NCBI GenBank assembly: GCA_946122785.1
Contig: CAMGYJ010000008.1
Location: 56,306,963-56,370,962, forward strand
Reading direction: 5' to 3'
Length of the DNA stretch: 64,000 bases
Source: Linum tenue
Lineage: Eukaryota; Streptophyta; Magnoliopsida; Malpighiales; Linaceae
Part shown: positions 44,815 to 54,384 of the stretch, one piece after another
How positions within the stretch are numbered: the first letter of the stretch is position 1
Layout: every line of letters starts with the position of its first letter
Made by a program: the position numbers and the translations under genes
Notes under the pieces: generated by a model
What the model saw: the letters and a program-made list of their open reading frames with translations, nothing else
Databases searched by the model: none
Told to the model about the DNA's origin: nothing

Positions 44815-47673
44815 TTAAGTTGATGGTTGTCCTGGGCAACGCCTCTTGTCGTGACCAGGTTGTCTGCACTTAGAGCATCGCTTCGGTCCCCTTCTCGTCC
44901 GTTCAACTTGATCCATCTCATTGTGTATCCTTTCAACTCTAGGACGGCCTTTGGTGCGTTTTAGGTGCAACGGTGGGATAATCAAATTTCCAGCGTATAT
45001 AGGCCAATACGCTTCATCTGGCATGGGGCTCAAAGCTGCATTATATTAGTTCCGTATCGCTTGTTCAGTGTAGTAAGGACTCACCAGGCTATTTCTGTTC
45101 ATGGTTATTGACTTAGCAACCGCCATTGCATGTGAACAGGGTATCCTTTCGTTCTGATACTTTTGACAAGAACACTCCCCTAATTCGTAGTGCAATTTAA
45201 CCGTTTGACGATTGTGACCACGTCTCCCTCCACCCAATATACCTGTTTCGACAGCGAATATTCCTTCACTGCGGTTAAAAAGAACAACTTTATGCTTACT
45301 TGATTTTTCATCGTTCTTCTGCATTTGAGCGAATACGTCATGTGCTATTGAATGACCTTGCAACTCCCTCCCTATAGCTTGCTGTAGCCGAGCAACTCGC
45401 CACTCGTTGACCTTCCAATAAGACATTTCCACGATGACAGAAATAGGCATCGCTCGAAGATCCTTGTACACATTATTTATACTTTCTCCATGGTTGGTAG
45501 TTGCAATGCCCCATCTGGCCCCGTTGTCCATATGGAACGTCCACATGGGCAACTCTTGACCTTCAGCCCATACTGCTCCAGCTCGGTGGGTCTGACGGAT
45601 CGTTTTCATCTTCTGCTAGTACTTTTTTAGTTGATGTGCAACCGCTGAAAGGTGAACAAAAGACTAACTGGTCAATACATGAGGAATAACATCAGCTTAA
45701 TAAACACAAACTTAAATCGCATAAGAAAAACATTAGTACCTGCATTCCAAAGTTGATTTTTGATGTCTTTCTTCTTCCCAAATTTGTGCTGGAAATTGGC
45801 GAGCCAGTGTCGAATACACCATCTCCATCTCCATCCCCACTCGTCGGGAAAACCACCAACATCATTCCTAATCCCCGCATGTCGATCGGATATAATCGTA
45901 ATATCTTCCCGCTGTGTCACGTGTTCGTGTAGTTGGTCAAAGAACCATGCCCAACTTAAGCTGTTCTCCCCTTCCACTAATGCAAATGCAAGCGGGAAAA
46001 TCCGCCTGTTTCCATCAACGCCAGTGGCAATTAGAAGACATCCTCTATACATCCCAGTAAGGAAAGTTCCGTCAACCTGAATAAAAATTTAGGATCTAAT
46101 TAGTATGAAATATACGTAACAGCAAATAATACAACATTTAAAACCGGAACCAGTTGGTAAAATACCTGAATAACCGGTATGCTGAACCCAAAACCGTCAA
46201 TGCATGGTTTAAAAGCCCAAAAAAGACGATGGAACATCAGCTTCTCCTGTACTCGAACTTGATCCTCAGTGTATACATTGTTGTATACTGGGACGAAAAC
46301 AGTCCCAGGATTGGACTCCTCCATTGCTCCCATAAGTCTAGGGAGTAAAGCATACGAATCCTCCCAATCACCATACACCTCAGCCATGGCTTTCTGCTTA
46401 CCATGCCATGCTTTTTTGTACCTTATCGTGTAAGAATGTCGATCCTTCACCTCTGCCATGATAGCTTTCACCTTGATATCTGGTTGTGCTTCTATAAGGT
46501 GCTTAATAGTTCTCCCAACCTTCTTTGCTTTTAGTTGCCTGTGATCTTGGCAAAGTATAGAAGAGGAGCATGTGTGGATCGTCTCAGCTTTGCGAATCAC
46601 CCAAGCACCCTTTCTCTTCATATTTGCAGCCCGCAGTTGCCACGTACAACCCTCTGCATCATGCTTGCATATGACATGTAGTTGTTTACTGTCAGAATAT
46701 TTTACCTTCCACTCGAAATTGCGCCTCAACGCCTCTTCTGTAAAAGCATCCTGCACAGCGTCTTTCGATGTGAACGCCATACCCACCTCCAAATTGGCCG
46801 TCGGATTGTACACTGGCATAGGGACAAAGTCGGGGGGATCATTCTGACTATGTAAAAATTGAGTTGGAACCTGTGTGTAATATGGCGTGGGTGCCTCACG
46901 AAATGCCGCCTCATCCTCGTTATCATCAGTATCTTCCTCCTCCTCGCTCACTGATCTCAAATCTTCCTCGGTATCCTCGTCGCTCGACTCGAATGGATAG
47001 CCCGGGCTAGAAGGATCAACATGACCACGATCACCAACATCGTCCTCTCGCTCATGTGAAGTACGCCCTGATCGAATGGTATTCTCGATTTCAGACCACT
47101 CTGGCCCCCAAGCAGGCCATTGAACACCATCGGCATCAACAAATGGGGCTGGTTGAGGAGGTTGCGAGTATTTGTCCCATCCTGCACTACTCGATCCACC
47201 GTAGTTGATTGAACCACCACCCTCCCCGTAACCTCCTGTATAACCACGCCTTGGTAGTTGCTCGAACTACCACCCCATTCGTACCCTCCTGCAAAACCAT
47301 CATCATAAGAATACTGGTGAGAATGAGATTCACCGACCGCCTCGGACTCAACATACACCTCTGCAAGCCGGACTTGGTTATCGCTTAGGAACTGTAACAT
47401 CATCGTAACCGCGTCATCATCGTTTATGACAACTTCTTGGAACACGATCCCGCCAGCACTCATGTCTGGATACCGGTAAGTAATTTTGCCAAGTCTCGTC
47501 TGTCCGCTCGTACAAACCCTTTCTGCACAAATATCACAGAGTTCTTGAAAATTGAATCGGGAATCAATTTTCAGCATAATGGACTCGCCGTCCTCATAAT
47601 CAATGCCTATGTCAGAGTTTGTCACCCTTCCATTCCACCGAATAGTAAGATGAAACTTCTTGAATTTACCCAT
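44815..47673 (-). pseudogene. MULE transposase (MuDR family)
   Basis: Minus strand, in order: a PB1-like N-terminus (MGKFKKFHLTIRWNGR), a Gly/acidic linker, the MuDR DNA-binding domain (VGMAFTSKDAVQDAFTEEAL, ..CTWQLRAANMKRKGAWVIRK), the transposase core with catalytic VDGTFLTGMYRG, IISDRHAGI and NHGESINNVYKD (D, D, E), a SWIM zinc finger (CSCQKYQNERIPCSHAM) and a C-terminal CCHC knuckle (CSKCRQPGHDKRRC). Two GT-AG introns fit, at 46077-46165 and 45645-45739. Lesions: a frame slip in the Gly-rich linker near 47250, a TAG at 45616-45618 and a TAA near 45045. Transcribed from the right TIR. Confidence 0.93.
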
Positions 47674-48054
47674 ATCTACAATTTACAATAAGTATCTATT
47701 AGCTTAAAGACAGTAAAATTAACCAAAATCATATTGTACAACTAATATTAAATCATACCATGACTAACGAAAATAAATTCAACTAACTGACAACAACATA
47801 ATACGAAAATTAAATCATACTATAACTAACGAACATAAATTCAACTAACTAACAACAACATAATACGAAAATTAAATCATACTATAACTACTAAAAACAT
47901 AATTAGACTATAATACGAAAAGTCTCAACATACCGAAAAATTTATGTTCTGTGTATTATGCTCGATTTTGGCTGCTGAAATTTGAAGAAAGGGGAGTGGT
48001 TATGTTCTTACAACTGCTGGTGGTGTGCTATTTATAGGAAAATCTGCCTACTAT
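47674..48054 (-). promoter_or_regulatory. Transposase leader and TATA box
   Basis: TATAAATA on the minus strand at 48029-48036, between the dyad array and the transposase start. Downstream toward the gene are AT-rich near-repeats (47790-47890, two similar ~60-bp units with ACTAACAACAACATAATACG). Confidence 0.65.
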
Positions 48055-48436
48055 TCACCGTTTTTGTCGAACACGGTGAATAGTTGGTAGCTGCGACCTA
48101 ATTTTGACCTACCAGGGGTGGGAAACGTGGGAAAAGATCACCGCGTTAAACTACAACGGTGAATGAGTTCACCGTTTTTAACCAAAACGGTGATGCATTC
48201 ACCGTTGTTAACAAACGCGGTGAACCCTTCACCGTTTTAATATGAAACGGTGAATACTTCACCGTTGTAGTTAAATACGGTGAAGTATTCACCGTCTTCG
48301 TCAAAAGCGGTGATGACCTTCACCGCTTTTGTCTAAAACGGTGATGCTCAAACATGTGTACTTTGGGAAATTTTTTTATAACTCATGTATTTTGGGAATT
48401 TTTTTTAAGAACGTGTGTACAGTGGGATTTTTTTCC
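48055..48436 (-). repeat. Right MULE TIR with 8 TCACCG-N13-CGGTGA dyads
   Basis: One dyad at 48055-48079 and seven in a row from 48138 to 48344, starting at 48138, 48169, 48199, 48229, 48259, 48289 and 48320 (period 30 or 31 bp). The half-sites are perfect in all eight and the spacer is always 13 bp. The tip is 48345-48436. Confidence 0.93.
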
Positions 48437-48445
48437 TGTGTTTTC

Positions 48446-48797
48446 GGCATTTACCTTGTTAATTTTGGAGAATTGGATAAGGGCTCGAGGTGAGGGGATT
48501 TTGTAATTTAATACATAAATATTGAAATTGGGCAAGAGGTTAGTCGTTTAATGTTGTTTAAATGATGCATGATGTGGCTTTGAGCTTAGTAGTGCCTTGG
48601 TGGGCAAGATTTGCATTTGACTTGTGTTGAATTGAAAAAATGTCCACCAAGCGCAAATTTGTGAATGAATGTTGATCTTCTTTTGTGAATGATGGTTGGT
48701 GGCCATTGATGCATGCTTTGGGTTCGGTATTGTTATTTTGATGAACCATGAATCACATAGAATCACGCCTCGGTGTGCTTGGTGTGAATTTGAGCTT
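48446..48797 (+). other. Gypsy internal non-coding DNA between MULE and young LTR element
   Basis: Part of the gag-pro element's 3' region. No gene. The last five bases, AGCTT (48793-48797), are the target duplication of the next element. Confidence 0.6.
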
Positions 48798-50272
48798 TGA
48801 TGACTCGGTATTTGCACATGTTTTCCCCTATGTTTCTTGATTGTTTGAGCTTGAATTATCGTGTCTTTGGCCTATTTTATGCTAGGTTGTGTTCCTTTGT
48901 CACATTTCAGGTCCTAGCACATAAAGTGAAGCATAGGCGCAAGTTTCAAGTCAATCAGAGATCAATTGACGATTCGGGAGAAGAAACTCGGGCATGACCT
49001 GAAGTAGAATGGATTTCTACCTCACTTTATGGACAAATAATCATGCAAGCTTGTTATGAAACGAAAGAGGACGAGACTACGAGCGTCTGGGATCAAACGG
49101 CGACTGATTCGGAGTCCGGACGAGGGAGAAACGAAGCATTAAACAGAGGCTGAGCAAGCTGCACGGGCAGACCAGGGAGGCGCACGGCCGTGCAACATAT
49201 AATTCTGGCCGTGCGCTCTCTGCCGAGGCCTTGCACGGGCAAAATCCAGCCTTGCACGGCCGTGCACCTGGCCGTGCAAGATGGCTGAGATCGATTAAGT
49301 GAAACGGTGCGTTTTGAGGGTGCACGGCCAGAATGGTGTTGTGCACGGCCGTGCACCTGGCCGTGCAACTCGGGGAAGCCTGTTTTTAAGCCTAATCCGA
49401 GCCAAAAGGGAGGAGAGCTGGGTTTTGGATCCCAAACACCCAAGGGACGAACCCTAGAGAGAGAGAGCGACTTGGGAACATTCTTGGAGCTATTTTGGAG
49501 GATTTCTTCGCCATTGGAGCTCAGGAATCAAGCTTGGAGATGGAGATTGAAGATCTAGATCAGATTTCTGCAGTCTCTCTCTTCTCTATGGAGTAACTTC
49601 CCTTCACTTAGGTTTTGAGGAACCCTAGTTCCATGAGTTAGGATCTTTCTTGTATGAAGTTTTGGATGCTTTATTGTTTGATTATAATCGATTGAGGCAT
49701 GATTTATTGAGTCAATTGAATCTTGATCAAATTCTCTTGATTTCTGCTTTAACCTATGATAGATAGAATCTGATTAGGTTAAGAGAGCTTCCTTGATTGA
49801 TAGTAGTGAATTGGTTGTGCGAGAGTCAATCAATTCGCTGCTTTGTACTGGAATTCATTCCAGTAGTGGAGATCTGTGTGAATCGCCTTAGCAGTCTATC
49901 CCGGTGAAGGTTAGTCGCCTGCCGGGTATTCTGTCTGAGAGGGCTTGGTCAGCTTAAGAGATTCCAAGCTAATTTAGGATCTTCCGCAGTTTAATCAACA
50001 GTAGATCAACCAAAGGTAATTGCAACTTGGACCTAATTGAGGAGCTAGGGGGAATCATACCTAAGTGAGTTCCCGACTTGTAATTAGTAGAGTAGTCAGT
50101 AGAGTAGTTTATCAATCAATCCTTAATCTAGTTTGCTAGATAATGAACTGAAGCTGAGTAATAGTAACTCTAGAGACCCGTGGATTCGATATTTATTACT
50201 TGTGCCACTATACTGCAGTCCCTTTCATTGGTTACACTTGGCCATTGTTAGGTGTTGTGTTTTAGCGTGTCA
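48798..50272 (+). repeat. 5' LTR of the young element
   Basis: TGATGACTCGG to TTAGCGTGTCA. It contains many CACGGCCGTGCA palindromes (49160-49370), a TATA-like TTTTTAAG near 49383, and TATGGAGTA with a GGTT/AACC hairpin at 49587-49628. Confidence 0.97.
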
Positions 50273-50278
50273 AGTTTT

Positions 50279-50297
50279 TGGCGCCGTTGCCGGGGAC
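50279..50297 (+). other. Primer binding site (tRNA-Asp type)
   Basis: TGGCGCCGTTGCCGGGGAC, six bases inside the 5' LTR; an exact match to the type used by Athila/Tat elements. Confidence 0.9.
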
Positions 50298-50410
50298 TTT
50301 CTAGATTATTAGGAAAGGAAGAAGTTTGTTACTTTAGCTTTTTTTTCTTTTCTTTTCCACCCTTGCTTTTCACTTGGGTGTTTTTGTTTTTGTTGGTGCA
50401 GATCTGAATC

Positions 50411-51538
50411 ATGGATCCTCATGGCTTCTCCAACCATTGGGGGCATCCACCACCATCCGAGTGGTATTACCCCGAGACCCCCTGGAGCAATCAAGGAGGA
50501 GAAGACTATGGATTCGGGTTTCAGTACCAACCCCCATCCTACGAAGAACAATCAGACCCCTGGGTATTTCAAGAACAATCTCCTTATCAAGAAGAATTCC
50601 TCCATCAGCCAGATCCAAACTATCACTTGAGGCTTCTCGTGGAGCAGATTGCTCGAGTGCCTGAGACATCCTTTCCAAAGATGGATATCCCAGACAATGC
50701 CCAAACTGGATTCTCCTACCGTGAAACAGAGGAGACCCTCCTGAGCATAAAGAAGAGCCTCGAGGATCTTGAGAAAGCTTATGCACAACCTGCTCCAGAT
50801 CACCCTTCTGCTACCATACTAGAAGAGAAGGAGGAAGAAGAAGGCTACAAGGACATTGTGGAGCACACTGAAGTTGCCACGGAGAGCTCTCGTGATGATC
50901 ATGATCAGGAATGTCCTATCATAGCCGACCACACCTTCCCACATCCCACACCGAGCTTTGAAGAGGCGGGCATGAGTGAGGAGATGCAAGAAGATCTCAT
51001 GAAAGAAATTGCTTGGCAACTTGCTCTCCAATCCGTGCTAGAAGAAGAAGAGAGAGAAAGGGTGCAAAAAGAAGTTGTGGAGGATGACGAAAGTGAAGCA
51101 GAAGGAGTTCTTGATCATTTCCCAGGGGTGATACCACATGAAGAAGAAAGGGAGGTTGAAGAAGCAATTGGCGTCCAGGCTGAGGACGAAGTTGAGGTGG
51201 AAGAGGTTTGCACCGACCATGAGTTACATGTGATATCTTCACCAAACTTCGAGGAGCTGCTTGGCAAGGACCCATTTGCAGTGTCTCTTTGCCAGACCAA
51301 GGCCACATCGACATCGGTCCCTCTTGGTGGACGCGGTGGTGGCCAATCGATGCTGTCATATCTGGTTTGGGGCAATGAGACGAGAGAAGAGAAGAAGAGG
51401 TCTCGAGGGTGGAGACTTCATCTGCATCAAGTGCACGAGCCTTCATCACCTGCCACACCACCTGCTTGTGACTTGAGACTCCACCTCATAGATGAGAACC
51501 TCAACTTCAAGGAGGTTCTAGCATGGACCGAAACTTAG
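50411..51538 (+). CDS. Acidic 375-aa protein of the non-autonomous element
   Basis: The only long intact ORF in a near-new element. It starts with ATG 139 bp after the LTR. The N-terminus (1-80) is rich in Pro, Trp, Tyr and Gln (WGHPPPSEWYYPETPW). A short predicted helix follows (about 100-125, ETEETLLSIKKSLEDLEKAY), then a very acidic middle (about 135-280) with Glu-rich helices (LEEEERERVQKEVVEDDESE), and a C-terminus ending DENLNFKEVLAWTET. I see no capsid, protease, RT or zinc-knuckle motif, so I cannot name a function. Position suggests a gag substitute. It may be partly coiled coil. The stop is followed 37 bp later by the GTTGGG hairpin. Confidence 0.88.
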   Translation: MDPHGFSNHWGHPPPSEWYYPETPWSNQGGEDYGFGFQYQPPSYEEQSDPWVFQEQSPYQEEFLHQPDPNYHLRLLVEQIARVPETSFPKMDIPDNAQTGFSYRETEETLLSIKKSLEDLEKAYAQPAPDHPSATILEEKEEEEGYKDIVEHTEVATESSRDDHDQECPIIADHTFPHPTPSFEEAGMSEEMQEDLMKEIAWQLALQSVLEEEERERVQKEVVEDDESEAEGVLDHFPGVIPHEEEREVEEAIGVQAEDEVEVEEVCTDHELHVISSPNFEELLGKDPFAVSLCQTKATSTSVPLGGRGGGQSMLSYLVWGNETREEKKRSRGWRLHLHQVHEPSSPATPPACDLRLHLIDENLNFKEVLAWTET

Positions 51539-51575
51539 GGGCCATCGTCCGGCTCACGACGTGAAAGAAGCGCTT

Positions 51576-51593
51576 GTTGGGAGGCAACCCAAC
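51576..51593 (+). other. GTTGGG-AGGCAA-CCCAAC hairpin after the ORF
   Basis: Six perfect pairs around AGGCAA, same loop and stem as at 40053-40072 in a different family. Confidence 0.8.
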
Positions 51594-51807
51594 CAGTCGG
51601 TTTGCATTTCTTTCTCTATTTCTCCTCGGTTGAGTCCGTTTTGTTATTTGATTTTAGAGTCAATAACTCAACCTTTGTGAGATTTTGTGTGGTGTTTGTG
51701 TTCTGATTACTCTCTCTTCCTGGAATGCACCGCCTGCCCCGTCCACCATCATTCACCCTTGATCTGGTAACTTCGTTCTACCCTCCTTATCGTTCCTCCA
51801 TTGAGGC

Positions 51808-51923
51808 CAATGTCGTGCTTAAATGTGGGGGGATGTTCGATTATGTATGCGGGTGAATGTTTGGCTGTTTGTGTGCTTGGAGCCTAGTCCACTGTCCAAA
51901 TTTTTAAATTTGAGGGCTCCAAG
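51808..51923 (+). other. G-rich tract and CTTGGAGCC stem-loop
   Basis: The TGTCGTGCTTAAATGTGGGG tract is followed by GCTTGGAGCC (51875-51884) and GGCTCCAAG (51915-51923). Second of three copies in the window. Confidence 0.75.
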
Positions 51924-52868
51924 TACGTGTTTCCTTGCAAATTGCCTGCTCAGTATGCTTTGAATTGACAGTCTCTATAGTAATGTGCAACCTAGGGAGG
52001 TAGTGTAGCACTATGGAGGATGTTGAAGTATAAGATTTTTCCTATCTAGCTCTCTGCTGTGTCAGTTGATTTTGTGAATTAGTGGAGCTAAGACCGTTGA
52101 ATTCATGTGGTAATGGTGACTCTATTTGGATTGTGTTATGGACTCGTGTATCGAACAGGGTGCTCATATGGAAAATGGGAAGCAGTTGGTCCTCCATGTC
52201 AAAATCATTAAATCTTAAACATGGGGTAAGCCCAACGTGTGTGGCACCGTTCATTGCACAAAATCGGGTTTTGGAAGAGATTTTAGTGATCCTTAGTGGG
52301 GTACTCCTACAAGGTGAAGCTAAGCTGTCTCTAGTACAAGTAAAACTTCCACCCGTTGAGCGGTTTGCCTACTCGAGGATGTGTTTTTAAGGGCACGGAT
52401 AGAGCTTCCGACCCCCCTTAATTTCATTGACCCTCCACACGAGTTGAGGAAAAGGAGTTAAAAGAAGTACTCTGGCGAGCGCCAGATGTACAGAAATTGC
52501 TCTTGCTCGACTAATAAGGGTCGACCGTGCAAAAGACTGCAGTTGGAACTCCACCAAATGAAAGAAAAAATGTAAATGAAAGTGAGAAAAAAGGGGTTCC
52601 AACGGTGAAATGAAGTGAAAGAGCACCCCGGTACAACGAGTCCTTGGTTGTGAATGGTGTGAGTCCCTTTATCCATGAACTGACTGTCTTACTTCTACTT
52701 TTTCTCATGATCCTGGCTTGAGTCTAGTACTCGCATTGAGAGAGATAGGGAACGTCTTAGAAGACCAGTTGACCTCGTAAGCTGCTATATGATCTGGGAA
52801 ATCCTCTACCGACGATCGGGGTTGTATGTTGCTATAGAGCTCTGGAGAGTTGCATTGGTTTGAGTTAG
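51924..52868 (+). other. Non-coding 3' region of the young element
   Basis: No gene. The small open frames have no family features. Confidence 0.6.
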
Positions 52869-52909
52869 GTTTGCTTGGGGACAAGCAAACAGTTAAGTGT
52901 GGGGGGATT
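52869..52909 (+). other. Hairpin and polypurine tract before the 3' LTR
   Basis: GTTTGCTT (52869-52876), loop GGGGAC, AAGCAAAC (52883-52890), then AAGTGTGGGGGGA and the LTR. Confidence 0.85.
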
Positions 52910-54384
52910 TGATGACTCGGTATTTGCACATGTTTTCCCCTATGTTTCTTGATTGTTTGAGCTTGAATTATCGTGTCTTTGGCCTATTTTATGCTAGGTT
53001 GTGTTCCTTTGTCACATTTCAGGTCCTAGCACATAAAGTGAAGCATAGGCGCAAGTTTCAAGTCAATCAGAGATCAATTGACGATTCGGGAGAAGAAACT
53101 CGGGCATGACCTGAAGTAGAATGGATTTCTACCTCACTTTATGGACAAATAATCATGCAAGCTTGTTATGAAACGAAAGAGGACGAGACTACGAGCGTCT
53201 GGGATCAAACGGCGACTGATTCGGAGTCCGGACGAGGGAGAAACGAAGCATTAAACAGAGGCTGAGCAAGCTGCACGGGCAGACCAGGGAGGCGCACGGC
53301 CGTGCAACATATAATTCTGGCCGTGCGCTCTCTGCCGAGGCCTTGCACGGGCAAAATCCAGCCTTGCACGGCCGTGCACCTGGCCGTGCAAGATGGCTGA
53401 GATCGATTAAGTGAAACGGTGCGTTTTGAGGGTGCACGGCCAGAATGGTGTTGTGCACGGCCGTGCACCTGGCCGTGCAACTCGGGGAAGCCTGTTTTTA
53501 AGCCTAATCCGAGCCAAAAGGGAGGAGAGCTGGGTTTTGGATCCCAAACACCCAAGGGACGAACCCTAGAGAGAGAGAGCGACTTGGGAACATTCTTGGA
53601 GCTATTTTGGAGGATTTCTTCGCCATTGGAGCTCAGGAATCAAGCTTGGAGATGGAGATTGAAGATCTAGATCAGATTTCTGCAGTCTCTCTCTTCTCTA
53701 TGGAGTAACTTCCCTTCACTTAGGTTTTGAGGAACCCTAGTTCCATGAGTTAGGATCTTTCTTGTATGAAGTTTTGGATGCTTTATTGTTTGATTATAAT
53801 CGATTGAGGCATGATTTATTGAGTCAATTGAATCTTGATCAAATTCTCTTGATTTCTGCTTTAACCTATGATAGATAGAATCTGATTAGGTTAAGAGAGC
53901 TTCCTTGATTGATAGTAGTGAATTGGTTGTGCGAGAGTCAATCAATTCGCTGCTTTGTACTGGAATTCATTCCAGTAGTGGAGATCTGTGTGAATCGCCT
54001 TAGCAGTCTATCCCGGTGAAGGCTAGTCGCCTGCCGGGTATTCTGTCTGAGAGGGCTTGGTCAGCTTAAGAGATTCCAAGCTAATTTAGGATCTTCCGCA
54101 GTTTAATCAACAGTAGATCAACCAAAGGTAATTGCAACTTGGACCTAATTGAGGAGCTAGGGGGAATCATACCTAAGTGAGTTCCCGACTTGTAATTAGT
54201 AGAGTAGTCAGTAGAGTAGTTTATCAATCAATCCTTAATCTAGTTTGCTAGATAATGAACTGAAGCTGAGTAATAGTAACTCTAGAGACCCGTGGATTCG
54301 ATATTTATTACTTGTGCCACTATACTGCAGTCCCTTTCATTGGTTACACTTGGCCATTGTTAGGTGTTGTGTTTTAGCGTGTCA
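52910..54384 (+). repeat. 3' LTR of the young element
   Basis: Same length as the 5' copy and shifted by 4112 bp. One substitution noticed. Confidence 0.97.

Larger units (their letters stand above)
40791..48436. mobile_element. MuDR-like MULE carrying transposase and plant mobile domain gene
   Basis: TGTGTTTTC, a 9-bp target duplication, lies at 40782-40790 and 48437-48445. The ends GGAAAAAATCCCA and (reverse complement) GGAAAAAAATCCCA open terminal inverted repeats that match over about the first 100 bp and then share a dyad array. Inside are a PMD gene on the plus strand and a transposase gene on the minus strand, convergent, each starting next to its own TIR. 7646 bp. Both genes have only a few lesions, so the copy became inactive recently. 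Confidence 0.96.
48798..54384 (+). mobile_element. Complete, very young non-autonomous LTR retrotransposon
   Basis: The LTRs at 48798-50272 and 52910-54384 (1475 bp each) differ by eye at one base (T near 49906, C near 54018). AGCTT flanks both sides (48793-48797, 54385-54389). It has an Asp-type primer site, one intact 375-codon ORF, conserved hairpins and a polypurine tract, but no protease, RT, RNase H or integrase. The LTR likeness to the solo LTRs at 24198 and 35282/60691 places it in an Athila/Tat-type family. Confidence 0.97.

Noticed and set aside
48558..48817. Minus-strand frame of 89 codons near the left LTR
   Set aside because: Crosses the LTR boundary and has no recognisable motif.
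50409..51461. Minus-strand frames of 125 and 154 codons opposite the 375-aa ORF
   Set aside because: Composition is what an antisense of a Glu/Pro-rich ORF gives; element orientation (primer site, polypurine tract) supports the plus strand only.
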